Below are positions 1-5,532 of a DNA stretch of 5,532 nucleotides, piece by piece (the stretch's first letter is position 1; each line of letters opens with the position of its first letter). The DNA is taken from the NCBI GenBank assembly GCA_023433985.1, contig JAEYTN010000180.1, forward strand, positions 1-5,532, written 5' to 3'. Origin of the DNA: Pseudomonadota bacterium. Lineage in GTDB: Bacteria > Pseudomonadota > Alphaproteobacteria > Rhizobiales > Devosiaceae. The notes beneath the pieces were generated by a model that had not been told where the DNA came from, searched no databases, and saw only the letters and a program-made list of their open reading frames with translations. Both the position numbers and the translations under genes were made by a program.

Positions 1-880
1 CGTGGGCGAAGACGCGGTGCGGCACCTCGATGCCGGCGCTCATCAGGAAAGCCGGCCAGTAGACCGTGTGGAAGCGGATGATGTCCTTGCCGATGACGTG
101 CAGGTTTGCCGGCCAGAACTTGGCGAACTGTTCGGAGTCTGCCTCCGGGAAGCCGACGCCGGTGATGTAGTTGGTGAGCGCGTCGACCCACACGTACATG
201 ACATGGCCGGGCGCGTTCGGCACCGGGATGCCCCAGTCGAAGGTCGTGCGGCTGATCGAGACGTCGCGCAGGCCCGCCTTCACGAACGAGATGATCTCGT
301 TGCGGCGCTCGTCGGGCGCGATGAACTCCGGGTGCTCTTCGTAGAGCTTCAGCAACCGGTCCTGGTAGGCGGAGAGGCGGAAGAAGTAGCTGTCCTCCTC
401 GACCCATTTCACCTCGGCGCCGGTGGGTGCGAACTTCTTGCCGTCCTCGCCGTCGGTGAGTTCGTCCTCGTCGAAATAGGCCTCGTCGCGCACCGAGTAC
501 CAGCCCTTGTAGACCGACTGGTAGATGTCGCCCTTGTTGCTGGCGGCCATCCGCCGCCAGATCTCCTGGCTCGCCTTGTAGTGGCGCGGCTCGGTGGTGC
601 GGATGAAGTCGTCGTTGGAGACGTTGAGACGCCCCGCCAGCTCCTTGAAGCGCGCGGCGTTGCGGTCGGCCAGCTCGCGGGCGGTGATGCCCTCGCCCGC
701 CGCCGTCTGCACCATCTTGATGCCGTGCTCGTCGGTGCCGGTGAGGAAGTAGGTTTCCTTGCCCTGAAGCCGGGCCCAGCGGGCGATGGCGTCGGTCGCG
801 ATCATCTCGTAGGCGTGGCCGATATGCGGGGCGCCGTTGGGATAGGCGATGGCGGTGGTGACGTAGAACTTGTCGGTCAT
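1..880 (-). CDS. metG: Methionyl-tRNA synthetase, N-terminal part (runs off left edge)
   Basis: Class I aminoacyl-tRNA synthetase that charges tRNA-Met with methionine using ATP in the cytoplasm; needed for initiation and elongation. The visible 293 codons begin [19 protein letters not shown]. They contain the HIGH signature (residues 19-22), TGTDEHG (47-53), the [12 protein letters not shown] stretch (159-170), [10 protein letters not shown] (229-238) and the [11 protein letters not shown] stretch (261-271), all typical of MetRS. The KMSKS loop and anticodon-binding domain lie beyond the window; bacterial enzymes of this type are usually a little over 500 residues. No cysteine occurs in the visible part, so the connective-peptide zinc knuckle found in E. 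coli MetRS is absent, as in the shorter MetRS subclass. The ATG at 880 overlaps the holB TGA as ATGA. No clear Shine-Dalgarno precedes it, which suggests translation coupled to holB. Confidence 0.97.
   Translation of the reverse strand, partial: MTDKFYVTTAIAYPNGAPHIGHAYEMIATDAIARWARLQGKETYFLTGTDEHGIKMVQTAAGEGITARELADRNAARFKELAGRLNVSNDDFIRTTEPRHYKASQEIWRRMAASNKGDIYQSVYKGWYSVRDEAYFDEDELTDGEDGKKFAPTGAEVKWVEEDSYFFRLSAYQDRLLKLYEEHPEFIAPDERRNEIISFVKAGLRDVSISRTTFDWGIPVPNAPGHVMYVWVDALTNYITGVGFPEADSEQFAKFWPANLHVIGKDIIRFHTVYWPAFLMSAGIEVPHRVFAH
877..880 (-). promoter_or_regulatory. ATGA stop/start overlap, holB to metG
   Basis: The metG ATG (880-878) and the holB TGA (879-877) overlap as ATGA. No purine-rich ribosome binding site is apparent in the 20 nt upstream, so metG translation probably depends on ribosomes finishing holB. 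Confidence 0.8.
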
Positions 881-1908
881 GATGTGGGCGCGACGCTCAA
901 AAGCTGGTGTTTCCGGATCGCATCGAGAAGGGCGACCAGGGTCTGCCGCATGTCGAGATTGTATTCATCGGCATCGGCAAGCGAAAGTTGGGCCTTGTCC
1001 CATAGCTCATTGGCGGAGGCAAGCCGGGCACGGTCGCCGGAGTTGGCGGCCTCGGTCGCAGCGGCAGCGATCCAGTCGTTGAGCATGTCGCGGGCGAAAC
1101 GGAGTTCGGCGCCGTCTCGATCCGCCCCGAGCTGGTCGGCAAGCGCGATGCGGGCCGCAGAGGGCGCGTTCACCGGGTCGCGCAGATAGCCGGCGAGCGC
1201 TCCGAGCACGCCGTCGTCGCCAAGCTTGAGTGCCTCGAATCCCCGGCGTGGGCGACCATTGGCGAAGCCGACCGCGCGCTCCAGGGCAGCGGAGTCGGAG
1301 TCCGTCGTTCCGGCAAGGACCGCCCTGACGTCCGCCTCCGGGATGGGCCGGAGGGCGACCTGGAAGCAGCGCGACTTGATTGTTGGCAGCAGCGAGCCGG
1401 GCCGGTGCGAGACGAGGAGGAAGGTCGTGTCGGCGGGCGGTTCTTCGAGGATCTTGAGCAGCGCATTGGCGCTGGACGGGTTGCAGTCGTCGATCGGGTC
1501 GATGAGCGCGATGCGGTGTCCCGCCCTGCCCCGCGTCATCCGCATCTCTTCGATGAAGCCGCGAACCTCGTCGACGCGGATCTGCGTGTAGTAGCCCTTG
1601 CCGGTATCGCGCGCCGCCTTGCGCATCACGAAGAGGTTCGGATAGGCGCCGGCCGCGACCTGCGCCGCGATGTGGGACGGGCTCTCGTCGCCCGTACGCT
1701 CGAAGATCCTTCGCGCGACGTCGAAGGCCAGCGTCGCCTTGCCGATGCCGCGCGGGCCGTGGATCATGATGCCATTGGGGAGGCGCCCGGAATCGAGCCG
1801 CGCCATCAAGGCCTCGGTCGCGGCGGCGTGGCCGAGCACCCGCTGCTGGAACTCCGGCGGCGGCACGCCGTCGAGCTGGTCGGGCTCGCGCTCGGGATAG
1901 TGGGTCAC
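877..1908 (-). CDS. holB: DNA polymerase III subunit delta-prime
   Basis: Clamp-loader subunit of the replicative polymerase; with delta and tau/gamma it opens and loads the beta sliding clamp. Read from the GTG at 1908 it has 343 residues. The AAA+ region shows the Walker A-like GPRGIGKAT (51-59), a Walker B-equivalent ending in Asp (IALIDPIDD, about 133-141), [11 protein letters not shown] (148-158) and the SRC motif (179-181) typical of delta-prime and gamma-type clamp-loader subunits. A helical C-terminal collar domain follows. The zinc-binding cysteine cluster of E. coli HolB is missing: the only cysteines are C142 and C181. Start choice: the GTG overlaps the tmk stop as GTGA and has AAGG 7 nt upstream (1916-1919). 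The longer version from 1959 would overlap tmk by 55 nt and adds 17 residues without family character. The stop overlaps the metG ATG. Identity is secure; the start is likely but not proven. Confidence 0.95.
   Translation of the reverse strand: MTHYPEREPDQLDGVPPPEFQQRVLGHAAATEALMARLDSGRLPNGIMIHGPRGIGKATLAFDVARRIFERTGDESPSHIAAQVAAGAYPNLFVMRKAARDTGKGYYTQIRVDEVRGFIEEMRMTRGRAGHRIALIDPIDDCNPSSANALLKILEEPPADTTFLLVSHRPGSLLPTIKSRCFQVALRPIPEADVRAVLAGTTDSDSAALERAVGFANGRPRRGFEALKLGDDGVLGALAGYLRDPVNAPSAARIALADQLGADRDGAELRFARDMLNDWIAAAATEAANSGDRARLASANELWDKAQLSLADADEYNLDMRQTLVALLDAIRKHQLLSVAPTS
1905..1908 (-). promoter_or_regulatory. GTGA stop/start overlap, tmk to holB
   Basis: The tmk TGA (1907-1905) and the holB GTG (1908-1906) share bases as GTGA. 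This arrangement supports translational coupling by re-initiation, and the AAGG at 1916-1919 sits inside the tmk coding end. It is the main reason for preferring the 343-residue HolB. Confidence 0.7.
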
Positions 1909-2588
1909 GAGAGCGCCTTGGTCTCGAGCTCCGGATAGCGGCGCGTGAGGGTGTCCCACACTTCCTGCTCCAGCGCGTCCTCGCCCTGGTTGGCGGGAAG
2001 GACCACGCAGCGGTCCTGGTTCTGCGCGGCGATGTCGAGGAAGGCCTGGCGCAGGCGCCGATGCCAGTCGAGGTCTTCCTTCTCGAAGCGGTCGCCGCTC
2101 TGGGCCAGCGCCGGCTCGAGCTCACGGGCGTTGACGCGGTTGAAGGCCACCACCGGATCCATGTCGAGCACGAAGGTGAGGTCGGGCGCATGGCCGTCGA
2201 GCGCCAGCGTCTCGAGGCCGCGGATCAGCTTGGGGTCCACGCCGCCGGTCAGGCCCTGATAAGCGCGGGTGGAATCGTGGAAGCGGTCGGAGATAACCCA
2301 CTTGCCCGACTTGAGGCTGGGAGCGATCAGCTGGTTGACGTGGTCGAGCCGGGCGGCGGCAAACAGCACCGCCTCGGCCCCTGGCCCCCAGGCTTCGGAG
2401 CGCCCTTGCAGGATGAAGGCCCGCACGTGTTCGGCCTTGGGCGTGCCACCGGGCTCGCGCGTGCGCACCGCCTCGATCCCGAGGCGGTTCAGCCGGACGA
2501 GCAGGCGCTTGACCTGCGTGGATTTGCCGACGCCCTCGCCACCCTCGAACGTGATGAAGCGGGACGCCACCGCTGGGATATCGAGCAT
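1905..2588 (-). CDS. tmk: Thymidylate kinase
   Basis: Phosphorylates dTMP to dTDP with ATP in the cytoplasm, the last step specific to dTTP synthesis. The 227-residue product matches the usual family size (about 205-230). Motifs in order: P-loop GGEGVGKST (16-24), TREPGG (43-48), the substrate-binding DRFHDSTRAYQG (101-112), and a LID segment around 151-169 with several Arg/Glu residues and ending in RFE. The ATG at 2588 was chosen because it lies 14 nt after the carboxypeptidase stop, has AAGG just upstream (2593-2596), and places the P-loop near the N-terminus as in the family. A longer reading to 2720 would run 118 nt into the upstream gene in another frame and adds no recognisable sequence. 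The TGA at 1905-1907 overlaps the holB GTG start. Pairing of tmk with holB is common in bacteria. Confidence 0.97.
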   Translation of the reverse strand: MLDIPAVASRFITFEGGEGVGKSTQVKRLLVRLNRLGIEAVRTREPGGTPKAEHVRAFILQGRSEAWGPGAEAVLFAAARLDHVNQLIAPSLKSGKWVISDRFHDSTRAYQGLTGGVDPKLIRGLETLALDGHAPDLTFVLDMDPVVAFNRVNARELEPALAQSGDRFEKEDLDWHRRLRQAFLDIAAQNQDRCVVLPANQGEDALEQEVWDTLTRRYPELETKALS

Positions 2589-2602
2589 GGCGCCTTGTAT
2601 CG

Positions 2603-3754
2603 TCAGAGCCAGCCGAGAGCCAGTTCTTTCAGTGCATCGGTAGCCTTGCGGACGAGGTCGCCATCCTCGACGTCGGCCCCCGCATAGAGCGGAGTCTGCT
2701 GCACCAGCTTGCCGTCGCACTTGACGTTGAGCAGCCCGAGTTGCTGGCCCTTGACCACCGGCGGCCGGATCGGCGCGGTATAGGTCACATCGGCCTGCGG
2801 GCAGTTCTGTGCGCCCTTGGGCAGGAACAGGTCGATATTGTTCTTGCCCACGAGGCTGACCTCCGGCTCCCTGCCGCCATAGACCTGCGCCCGCACCACT
2901 TCCTGGCCCGCTGCATAGACCGGGACGAGCTCGAAGCCACGCGTGCCCCAGGTGATGAGCTTGCGGGCTTCCTCGGCGCGTTCGCTCATCGACTTCATGC
3001 CGTGCAGCACGCCGATGAGACGGCGCCCGCCGGCGGCGGTCGAGACGACCTCGCCATAGCCCGATTGCTCGGTATGGCCGGTCTTAAGCCCATCCACGCC
3101 GATCCCGACCTCGAGCAGCGAGTTGCGGTTCATCTGGCGGATCTTGTTCCAGGTGAACTCCTTCTCGGAGAAGATCGGGTAGAACTCGGGAAACTGCGCG
3201 ATGATGAAGCGCGCAATGGTCGCGAGGTCGCGGGCCGATGAGTACTGGTCGGGGTCCGGCAGGCCGGTGGCGTTGGTGAAGTTGGAGTTGGTGAGCCCGA
3301 TCTCCTGGCCGAGCTTGTTCATCATTTGCGCGAAGCCGGTTTCGGTACCGGCAATGCCCTCGGCGAGCGCGATAGCCGCGTCGTTGCCCGACTGGATGAT
3401 GACCGAGCGGACGAGGTCCATCACGGGGATCTTTGAGTTGAGCTCGGCGAACATGGTCGAGCCACCCGAGGAGGCGCCGCCATCGCGCCAGGCATGCTCG
3501 GAAATGAAGAACTCGTCGGTGGGCTGCAGCTTCTTTTGCTGCAGCAGGTCGAAGACCACGGCGAGGGTCATGAGCTTCGCCATGCTGGCCGGCTCGAGAC
3601 GCTCGTCGCCGCCCTTGTTGAACAGGATCGTGCCCGACTCGTAGTCCATCAGCAGCGCAAACGGCGCCTTGCTGTCGAACTCCTGGGCCTCCGCTACGGG
3701 AAGCGTCAGCAACGCGGCCAGAATCGCCGCGATGAAGAAACCGAACTTGCGCAT
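2603..3754 (-). CDS. dacA: D-alanyl-D-alanine carboxypeptidase (PBP5/6 family)
   Basis: Periplasmic serine peptidase of family S11 that removes the terminal D-Ala from peptidoglycan pentapeptides and so limits cross-linking; a penicillin-binding protein. The 383-residue product starts with a Sec signal peptide (MRKFGFF plus a hydrophobic core, probable cleavage after AEA at 21-23). The three active-site motifs are intact: SMAK (57-60, nucleophile S57 and K60), SGN (122-124) and KTG (224-226). A PBP5 C-terminal beta-rich domain follows at about 278-360. The last 15-17 residues can form an amphipathic helix (LVRKATDALKELALGWL region), as expected for peripheral membrane attachment. The gene begins 39 nt after rlpA and ends 14 nt before tmk. 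Family assignment is firm. Which paralogue symbol applies (dacA, dacC or dacF) cannot be settled from sequence alone. Confidence 0.95.
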   Translation of the reverse strand: MRKFGFFIAAILAALLTLPVAEAQEFDSKAPFALLMDYESGTILFNKGGDERLEPASMAKLMTLAVVFDLLQQKKLQPTDEFFISEHAWRDGGASSGGSTMFAELNSKIPVMDLVRSVIIQSGNDAAIALAEGIAGTETGFAQMMNKLGQEIGLTNSNFTNATGLPDPDQYSSARDLATIARFIIAQFPEFYPIFSEKEFTWNKIRQMNRNSLLEVGIGVDGLKTGHTEQSGYGEVVSTAAGGRRLIGVLHGMKSMSERAEEARKLITWGTRGFELVPVYAAGQEVVRAQVYGGREPEVSLVGKNNIDLFLPKGAQNCPQADVTYTAPIRPPVVKGQQLGLLNVKCDGKLVQQTPLYAGADVEDGDLVRKATDALKELALGWL

Positions 3755-3765
3755 CGTGATCTCGC

Positions 3766-3784
3766 CCGCGGCCCGTCCGCGGCC
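3766..3784. repeat. GC-only direct/inverted repeat between rlpA and the carboxypeptidase gene
   Basis: Two copies of CCGCGGCC lie three bases apart in the 39-nt gap. Because CCGCGG is its own reverse complement, the two copies can also pair as a 6-bp GC-only stem around a five-base loop. No T run follows on the minus strand, so a terminator is unlikely. A local mRNA structure ahead of the carboxypeptidase ribosome binding site, modulating its translation or mRNA processing, is possible. Confidence 0.35.
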
Positions 3785-3793
3785 GCCCGGTTA

Positions 3794-4810
3794 CTATAAT
3801 AGGCTGAGGTCGTTGAGGCCAAGTTCACGGGCGAGCGCCATCACATCGTTTCGCGATACGCCGGGCTTGAGCTTGGTCAGGGTGAGGCGCGTGGCATCGG
3901 CGCCCGGAATCCGGACCTGCTCCTCGTCCACTGCGCCGAGCAGCGCGAAGGACTGCACCACCTGCTGCGCCGCTGCCGGGTCCTTGAACACGCCGAGTTG
4001 AAGCTTCAGCCGGCGTTGGTCCTCGTCGACAGTGGCCGCCCAGGCCTGCAACTCCGGCGCGCCATTCGCCATGGCGGTCGCAGCGGCGATGGCCCCGTCG
4101 ATCGTCTCGTTGCTGCTTTCGGCGTAGCCGAACAGCGTATCGAAGATGCCGGTGGGCTCGGCCTGCGCCAGGCGGGTCGCGTGCTCGTCGAGGCGCGTGG
4201 GCGACTCGACGCTGGCAAGCAGCATGCGGGTGTCGTCGCCATTGAGCGGCGCCGGGCCGACATACTCGACCTGGATCTTGCCGACGCCCCTGTCGGCGTA
4301 GCCGAGAATGGCCGCTGTGCGATAGCTGAGGTCCATTACCCGGCCATGCAGGTAAGGACCCCGATCGTTGACGCGACAGATGATCGAGCGGCCGTTCTCG
4401 AGGTTGGTGACGCGGACATAGCTGGGGAGCGGCAGGACCGGCGACGCACAGGAAATGGCGTGGGCCGAGAAGATTTCGCCGTTGGCGGTCTGGCGACCGT
4501 GGAAGTCGTTGCCATACCACGAAGCGGAGCCGGCAGCGACGTAGCCCATCGGGTTCTCGATGGGCTCATAGACGTCGCCCGCAACGACATAGGGCTTGCC
4601 CACCACGTAGCGGCCGCCACCCTTCGGCGGGTTCTTGGCGGTGGAGAGACGCGGGCTCGCCTTCACGCCGAACTTGGCCTCGGTGAAGGCGCCACGCTTC
4701 ACATGCGGAACGCCGGAAGAGCTCGCTCCACAGGCCGCAAGCGCGCCGGTGGCGAGGACGATGACCAGGAGCCGGGCGGCCGAACGGAGGTCGCGGGGGA
4801 TTGCTGGCAA
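3794..4810 (-). CDS. rlpA: RlpA family septal lipoprotein (DPBB plus SPOR-like domain), TTG start
   Basis: RlpA proteins are outer-membrane-linked lipoproteins; the Pseudomonas aeruginosa member is a lytic transglycosylase acting on denuded septal glycan. The 338-residue product has a lipoprotein signal peptide with lipobox LAAC (24-27, lipidated C27). A double-psi beta-barrel follows at about 93-185, with GSASWYG (94-100), HGRQTANGE (104-112), LPLPSYVRVTNLENGRS (126-142) and VNDRGP (147-152). Next come an Ala-rich linker (about 200-262) and a divergent SPOR-like region (about 268-338, starting LKLQLGVFKDP). Odd points: the position normally His in the AAHxTLP motif reads Ser123 (CASPVLP), and C121 and C145 occupy positions usually small or aliphatic. 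TTG at 4810 is the only sensible start: AGGTG lies 7 nt upstream, and a signal peptide follows at once. First gene of the probable operon. Confidence 0.93.
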   Translation of the reverse strand: MPAIPRDLRSAARLLVIVLATGALAACGASSSGVPHVKRGAFTEAKFGVKASPRLSTAKNPPKGGGRYVVGKPYVVAGDVYEPIENPMGYVAAGSASWYGNDFHGRQTANGEIFSAHAISCASPVLPLPSYVRVTNLENGRSIICRVNDRGPYLHGRVMDLSYRTAAILGYADRGVGKIQVEYVGPAPLNGDDTRMLLASVESPTRLDEHATRLAQAEPTGIFDTLFGYAESSNETIDGAIAAATAMANGAPELQAWAATVDEDQRRLKLQLGVFKDPAAAQQVVQSFALLGAVDEEQVRIPGADATRLTLTKLKPGVSRNDVMALARELGLNDLSLL

Positions 4811-4817
4811 AGTTCTA

Positions 4818-4822
4818 CACCT
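4818..4822 (-). promoter_or_regulatory. Ribosome binding site deciding the rlpA TTG start
   Basis: The minus strand has AGGTG seven bases before TTG at 4810. There is no in-frame ATG or GTG between TTG and the hydrolase end, and the only nearby ATG is in another frame whose product lacks a signal peptide. This motif therefore supports the rare TTG start. Confidence 0.65.
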
Positions 4823-4834
4823 GAAACTGAAACT
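4821..4834. repeat. Short tandem hexamer CTGAAA x2.3
   Basis: CTGAAACTGAAACT on the plus strand (AGTTTCAGTTTCAG on the minus strand) is a hexamer repeated just over twice. Its left end overlaps the rlpA ribosome binding site by two bases. It may simply be chance in this AT-richer leader. Confidence 0.35.
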
Positions 4835-4850
4835 CGAACGCGCATGTAGC

Positions 4851-4867
4851 CGCAGGTTGGACCTGCG
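4851..4867. repeat. Perfect 7-bp inverted repeat in the rlpA leader
   Basis: CGCAGGT, a three-base spacer, then ACCTGCG: a perfect 7+7 inverted repeat, 41 nt before the rlpA start. No T run follows on either strand, so it does not look like an intrinsic terminator. It could be a leader hairpin if transcription starts upstream, or an operator for a dimeric regulator. Function unknown. Confidence 0.4.
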
Positions 4868-4890
4868 CGCCTCAGCGGAAGCGAATTGTG

Positions 4891-4906
4891 GTTGAGGTGC
4901 GGTTAA
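4891..4906. promoter_or_regulatory. Degenerate CtrA-like binding site upstream of rlpA
   Basis: The minus strand reads TTAA, seven bases, then TCAAC, one mismatch from the alphaproteobacterial CtrA consensus TTAA-N7-TTAAC. It lies about 80 nt before the rlpA TTG, inside the only sizeable intergenic gap, so promoter control of the operon by a cell-cycle regulator would make sense. I could not identify a convincing -35/-10 pair beside it. A single mismatched site of this length can occur by chance. Confidence 0.25.
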
Positions 4907-4913
4907 TTTGATG

Positions 4914-4938
4914 AAAATGCGCGGGATTTCGCCTGCGC
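4914..4938 (-). terminator. Weak intrinsic terminator candidate after the hydrolase gene
   Basis: Two bases after the hydrolase TAG, the minus strand reads GCGCAGG, a six-base loop CGAAAT, then CCCGCGC followed by ATTTT. The arms pair over seven positions with one A/C mismatch, giving a GC-rich stem ahead of a short T run. Position and polarity fit termination of the hydrolase transcript before rlpA. The T run is only four bases and the stem is short, so it may be inefficient. Confidence 0.4.
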
Positions 4939-4940
4939 GA

Positions 4941-5532
4941 CTACCTCCCCAGCCACCCCGCCAGGGCTTGCACGACCGCAGCGGGCTGCTCGATTGGGCT
5001 CATGTGCCCTGCCCCGGCAACAGTCACGAGATCGGCGCCGGGAATGGCCTCGGCCATGGCCTCGGCATCGGCGACGGGCGTGATGGCATCGGCTTCGCCG
5101 ACGACGATGGTGGTCGGCACGCGAATGGACGCGAGGTCGGCGCGCGAATCCGGGCGTTCGAGGATGGCCCGCTGCTGTCGGATGTAGACCTCCGCGCCGT
5201 TCCGTTCGGCCATGCGCAGGCTGATCGCCCGGAGGTCGGGACGGCCGGCATTGTCCGGGTGGACGCCGTTGGGGAAGTTCTGCGTCGTGACCTGCAGGTG
5301 CTTGCCCCGCTCGGAGAGGCGGATCGCGTCGCGGCGTTTTTCGGCCTGCTCAAGGGTGTCGCGTCGGGCCATCGTGTCGATGAGCCCGAGCCGGGTAATG
5401 CGCTCGGGCGCCCGCCGCAGCATCTCGAAGGCGATGTAGCCGCCCATGGAGAAGCCCGCGAGCGCAAAGCGCGGCGGCGCGTCTTCGAGAATCGCGGCGG
5501 CGATCTCGGCTATGCTGCCTCCGCGCTTGTGG
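4941..5532 (-). CDS. Alpha/beta hydrolase, C-terminal part (start outside window)
   Basis: A cytoplasmic-type alpha/beta-hydrolase fold enzyme of unknown substrate. The visible 196 codons (counting from 5531) contain the nucleophile elbow GFSMGG with Ser28, a helical cap region (about 50-125), a strand plus acid turn VVGEADAITP with Asp148, and GAGHMSPIEQP with His176, so the Ser-Asp-His triad looks complete. The protein ends GWLGR and a TAG at 4941-4943. Family members are usually 230-270 residues, so roughly 40-70 N-terminal residues, including the HG oxyanion-hole region, lie beyond the right edge. Sequence style resembles the broad carboxylesterase/BioH/enol-lactonase-like group, but no substrate can be named. 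It shares the strand of rlpA but is separated by 130 nt containing a terminator candidate, so it is probably a separate transcription unit. Confidence 0.9.
   Translation of the reverse strand, partial: HKRGGSIAEIAAAILEDAPPRFALAGFSMGGYIAFEMLRRAPERITRLGLIDTMARRDTLEQAEKRRDAIRLSERGKHLQVTTQNFPNGVHPDNAGRPDLRAISLRMAERNGAEVYIRQQRAILERPDSRADLASIRVPTTIVVGEADAITPVADAEAMAEAIPGADLVTVAGAGHMSPIEQPAAVVQALAGWLGR

Noticed and set aside
2..1189. A 395-codon plus-strand open frame opposite metG and the end of holB
   Set aside because: It is antisense to two clear, motif-bearing genes. Its composition (rich in Arg, Val, Asp, Ala, Leu) is what GC-biased codons give when read in reverse, and I see no family motif.
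1909..1959. A 17-residue N-terminal extension of HolB from 1959
   Set aside because: It would overlap tmk by 55 nt. The GTG at 1908 has a better-placed AAGG and the typical 4-nt overlap.
1007..2191. A 394-codon minus-strand open frame overlapping holB and tmk
   Set aside because: Very Arg/Pro/Ala-rich frame-shifted shadow of two genes with intact motifs; it would require discarding both.
2589..2720. A 44-residue N-terminal extension of Tmk
   Set aside because: It lies almost wholly within the carboxypeptidase gene in another frame and resembles no thymidylate kinase sequence.
3998..4849. A 283-codon plus-strand open frame opposite rlpA
   Set aside because: Antisense shadow of rlpA. It has no motif and spans the rlpA signal peptide and leader.
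4851..4867. The CGCAGGT hairpin as an intrinsic terminator
   Set aside because: No T run follows on either strand, and it lies next to the rlpA start rather than after the hydrolase stop.
1..5532. A novel defence, mobile or RNA-based system
   Set aside because: All long stretches are explained by housekeeping genes. There are no phage or transposase motifs, long repeats, tRNA-like folds or composition breaks that I can see.

Overview
The window is GC-rich and tightly packed. Every supportable gene lies on the minus strand, so the biology reads from right to left. Protein features and gene order (rlpA, a D-Ala-D-Ala carboxypeptidase, tmk, holB, metG) point to an alphaproteobacterium, most likely of the Hyphomicrobiales (rhizobial order). 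Relevant features are a MetRS N-terminal half with no cysteine, a delta-prime subunit without the zinc cysteines of E. coli, and an RlpA carrying both a lipobox and a C-terminal SPOR-like region. Genus cannot be decided from this stretch.

Layout in transcription order. (1) 5532-4941: the C-terminal part of an alpha/beta hydrolase, its start lying outside the window. It is followed by a weak intrinsic-terminator candidate. (2) 4940-4811: the only real intergenic gap. It holds that terminator, a degenerate CtrA-like palindrome, a 7-bp perfect hairpin, a short tandem hexamer and a good ribosome binding site for a TTG start. (3) 4810-3794: rlpA, a lipoprotein of the septal lytic transglycosylase family. 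(4) 3754-2603: a penicillin-binding-protein-5-like carboxypeptidase. (5) 2588-1905: thymidylate kinase. (6) 1908-877: DNA polymerase III delta-prime. (7) 880-1: the N-terminal 293 codons of methionyl-tRNA synthetase, running off the left edge.

rlpA to metG look like one operon. The gaps are 39 and 14 nt, followed by two 4-nt stop/start overlaps (GTGA between tmk and holB, ATGA between holB and metG). The operon joins cell-wall remodelling at division (RlpA, carboxypeptidase) with dTTP supply (Tmk), clamp loading (HolB) and protein synthesis (MetG). It is a known type of conserved housekeeping neighbourhood. I see no mobile element, RNA gene, CRISPR array or defence system.

The observation most worth following is in RlpA: the histidine position of the catalytic double-psi beta-barrel appears to be serine (Ser123), while the conserved aspartate remains and two unusual cysteines lie in the same domain. 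The rest is ordinary core genome, and I do not find a novel multi-gene system here.
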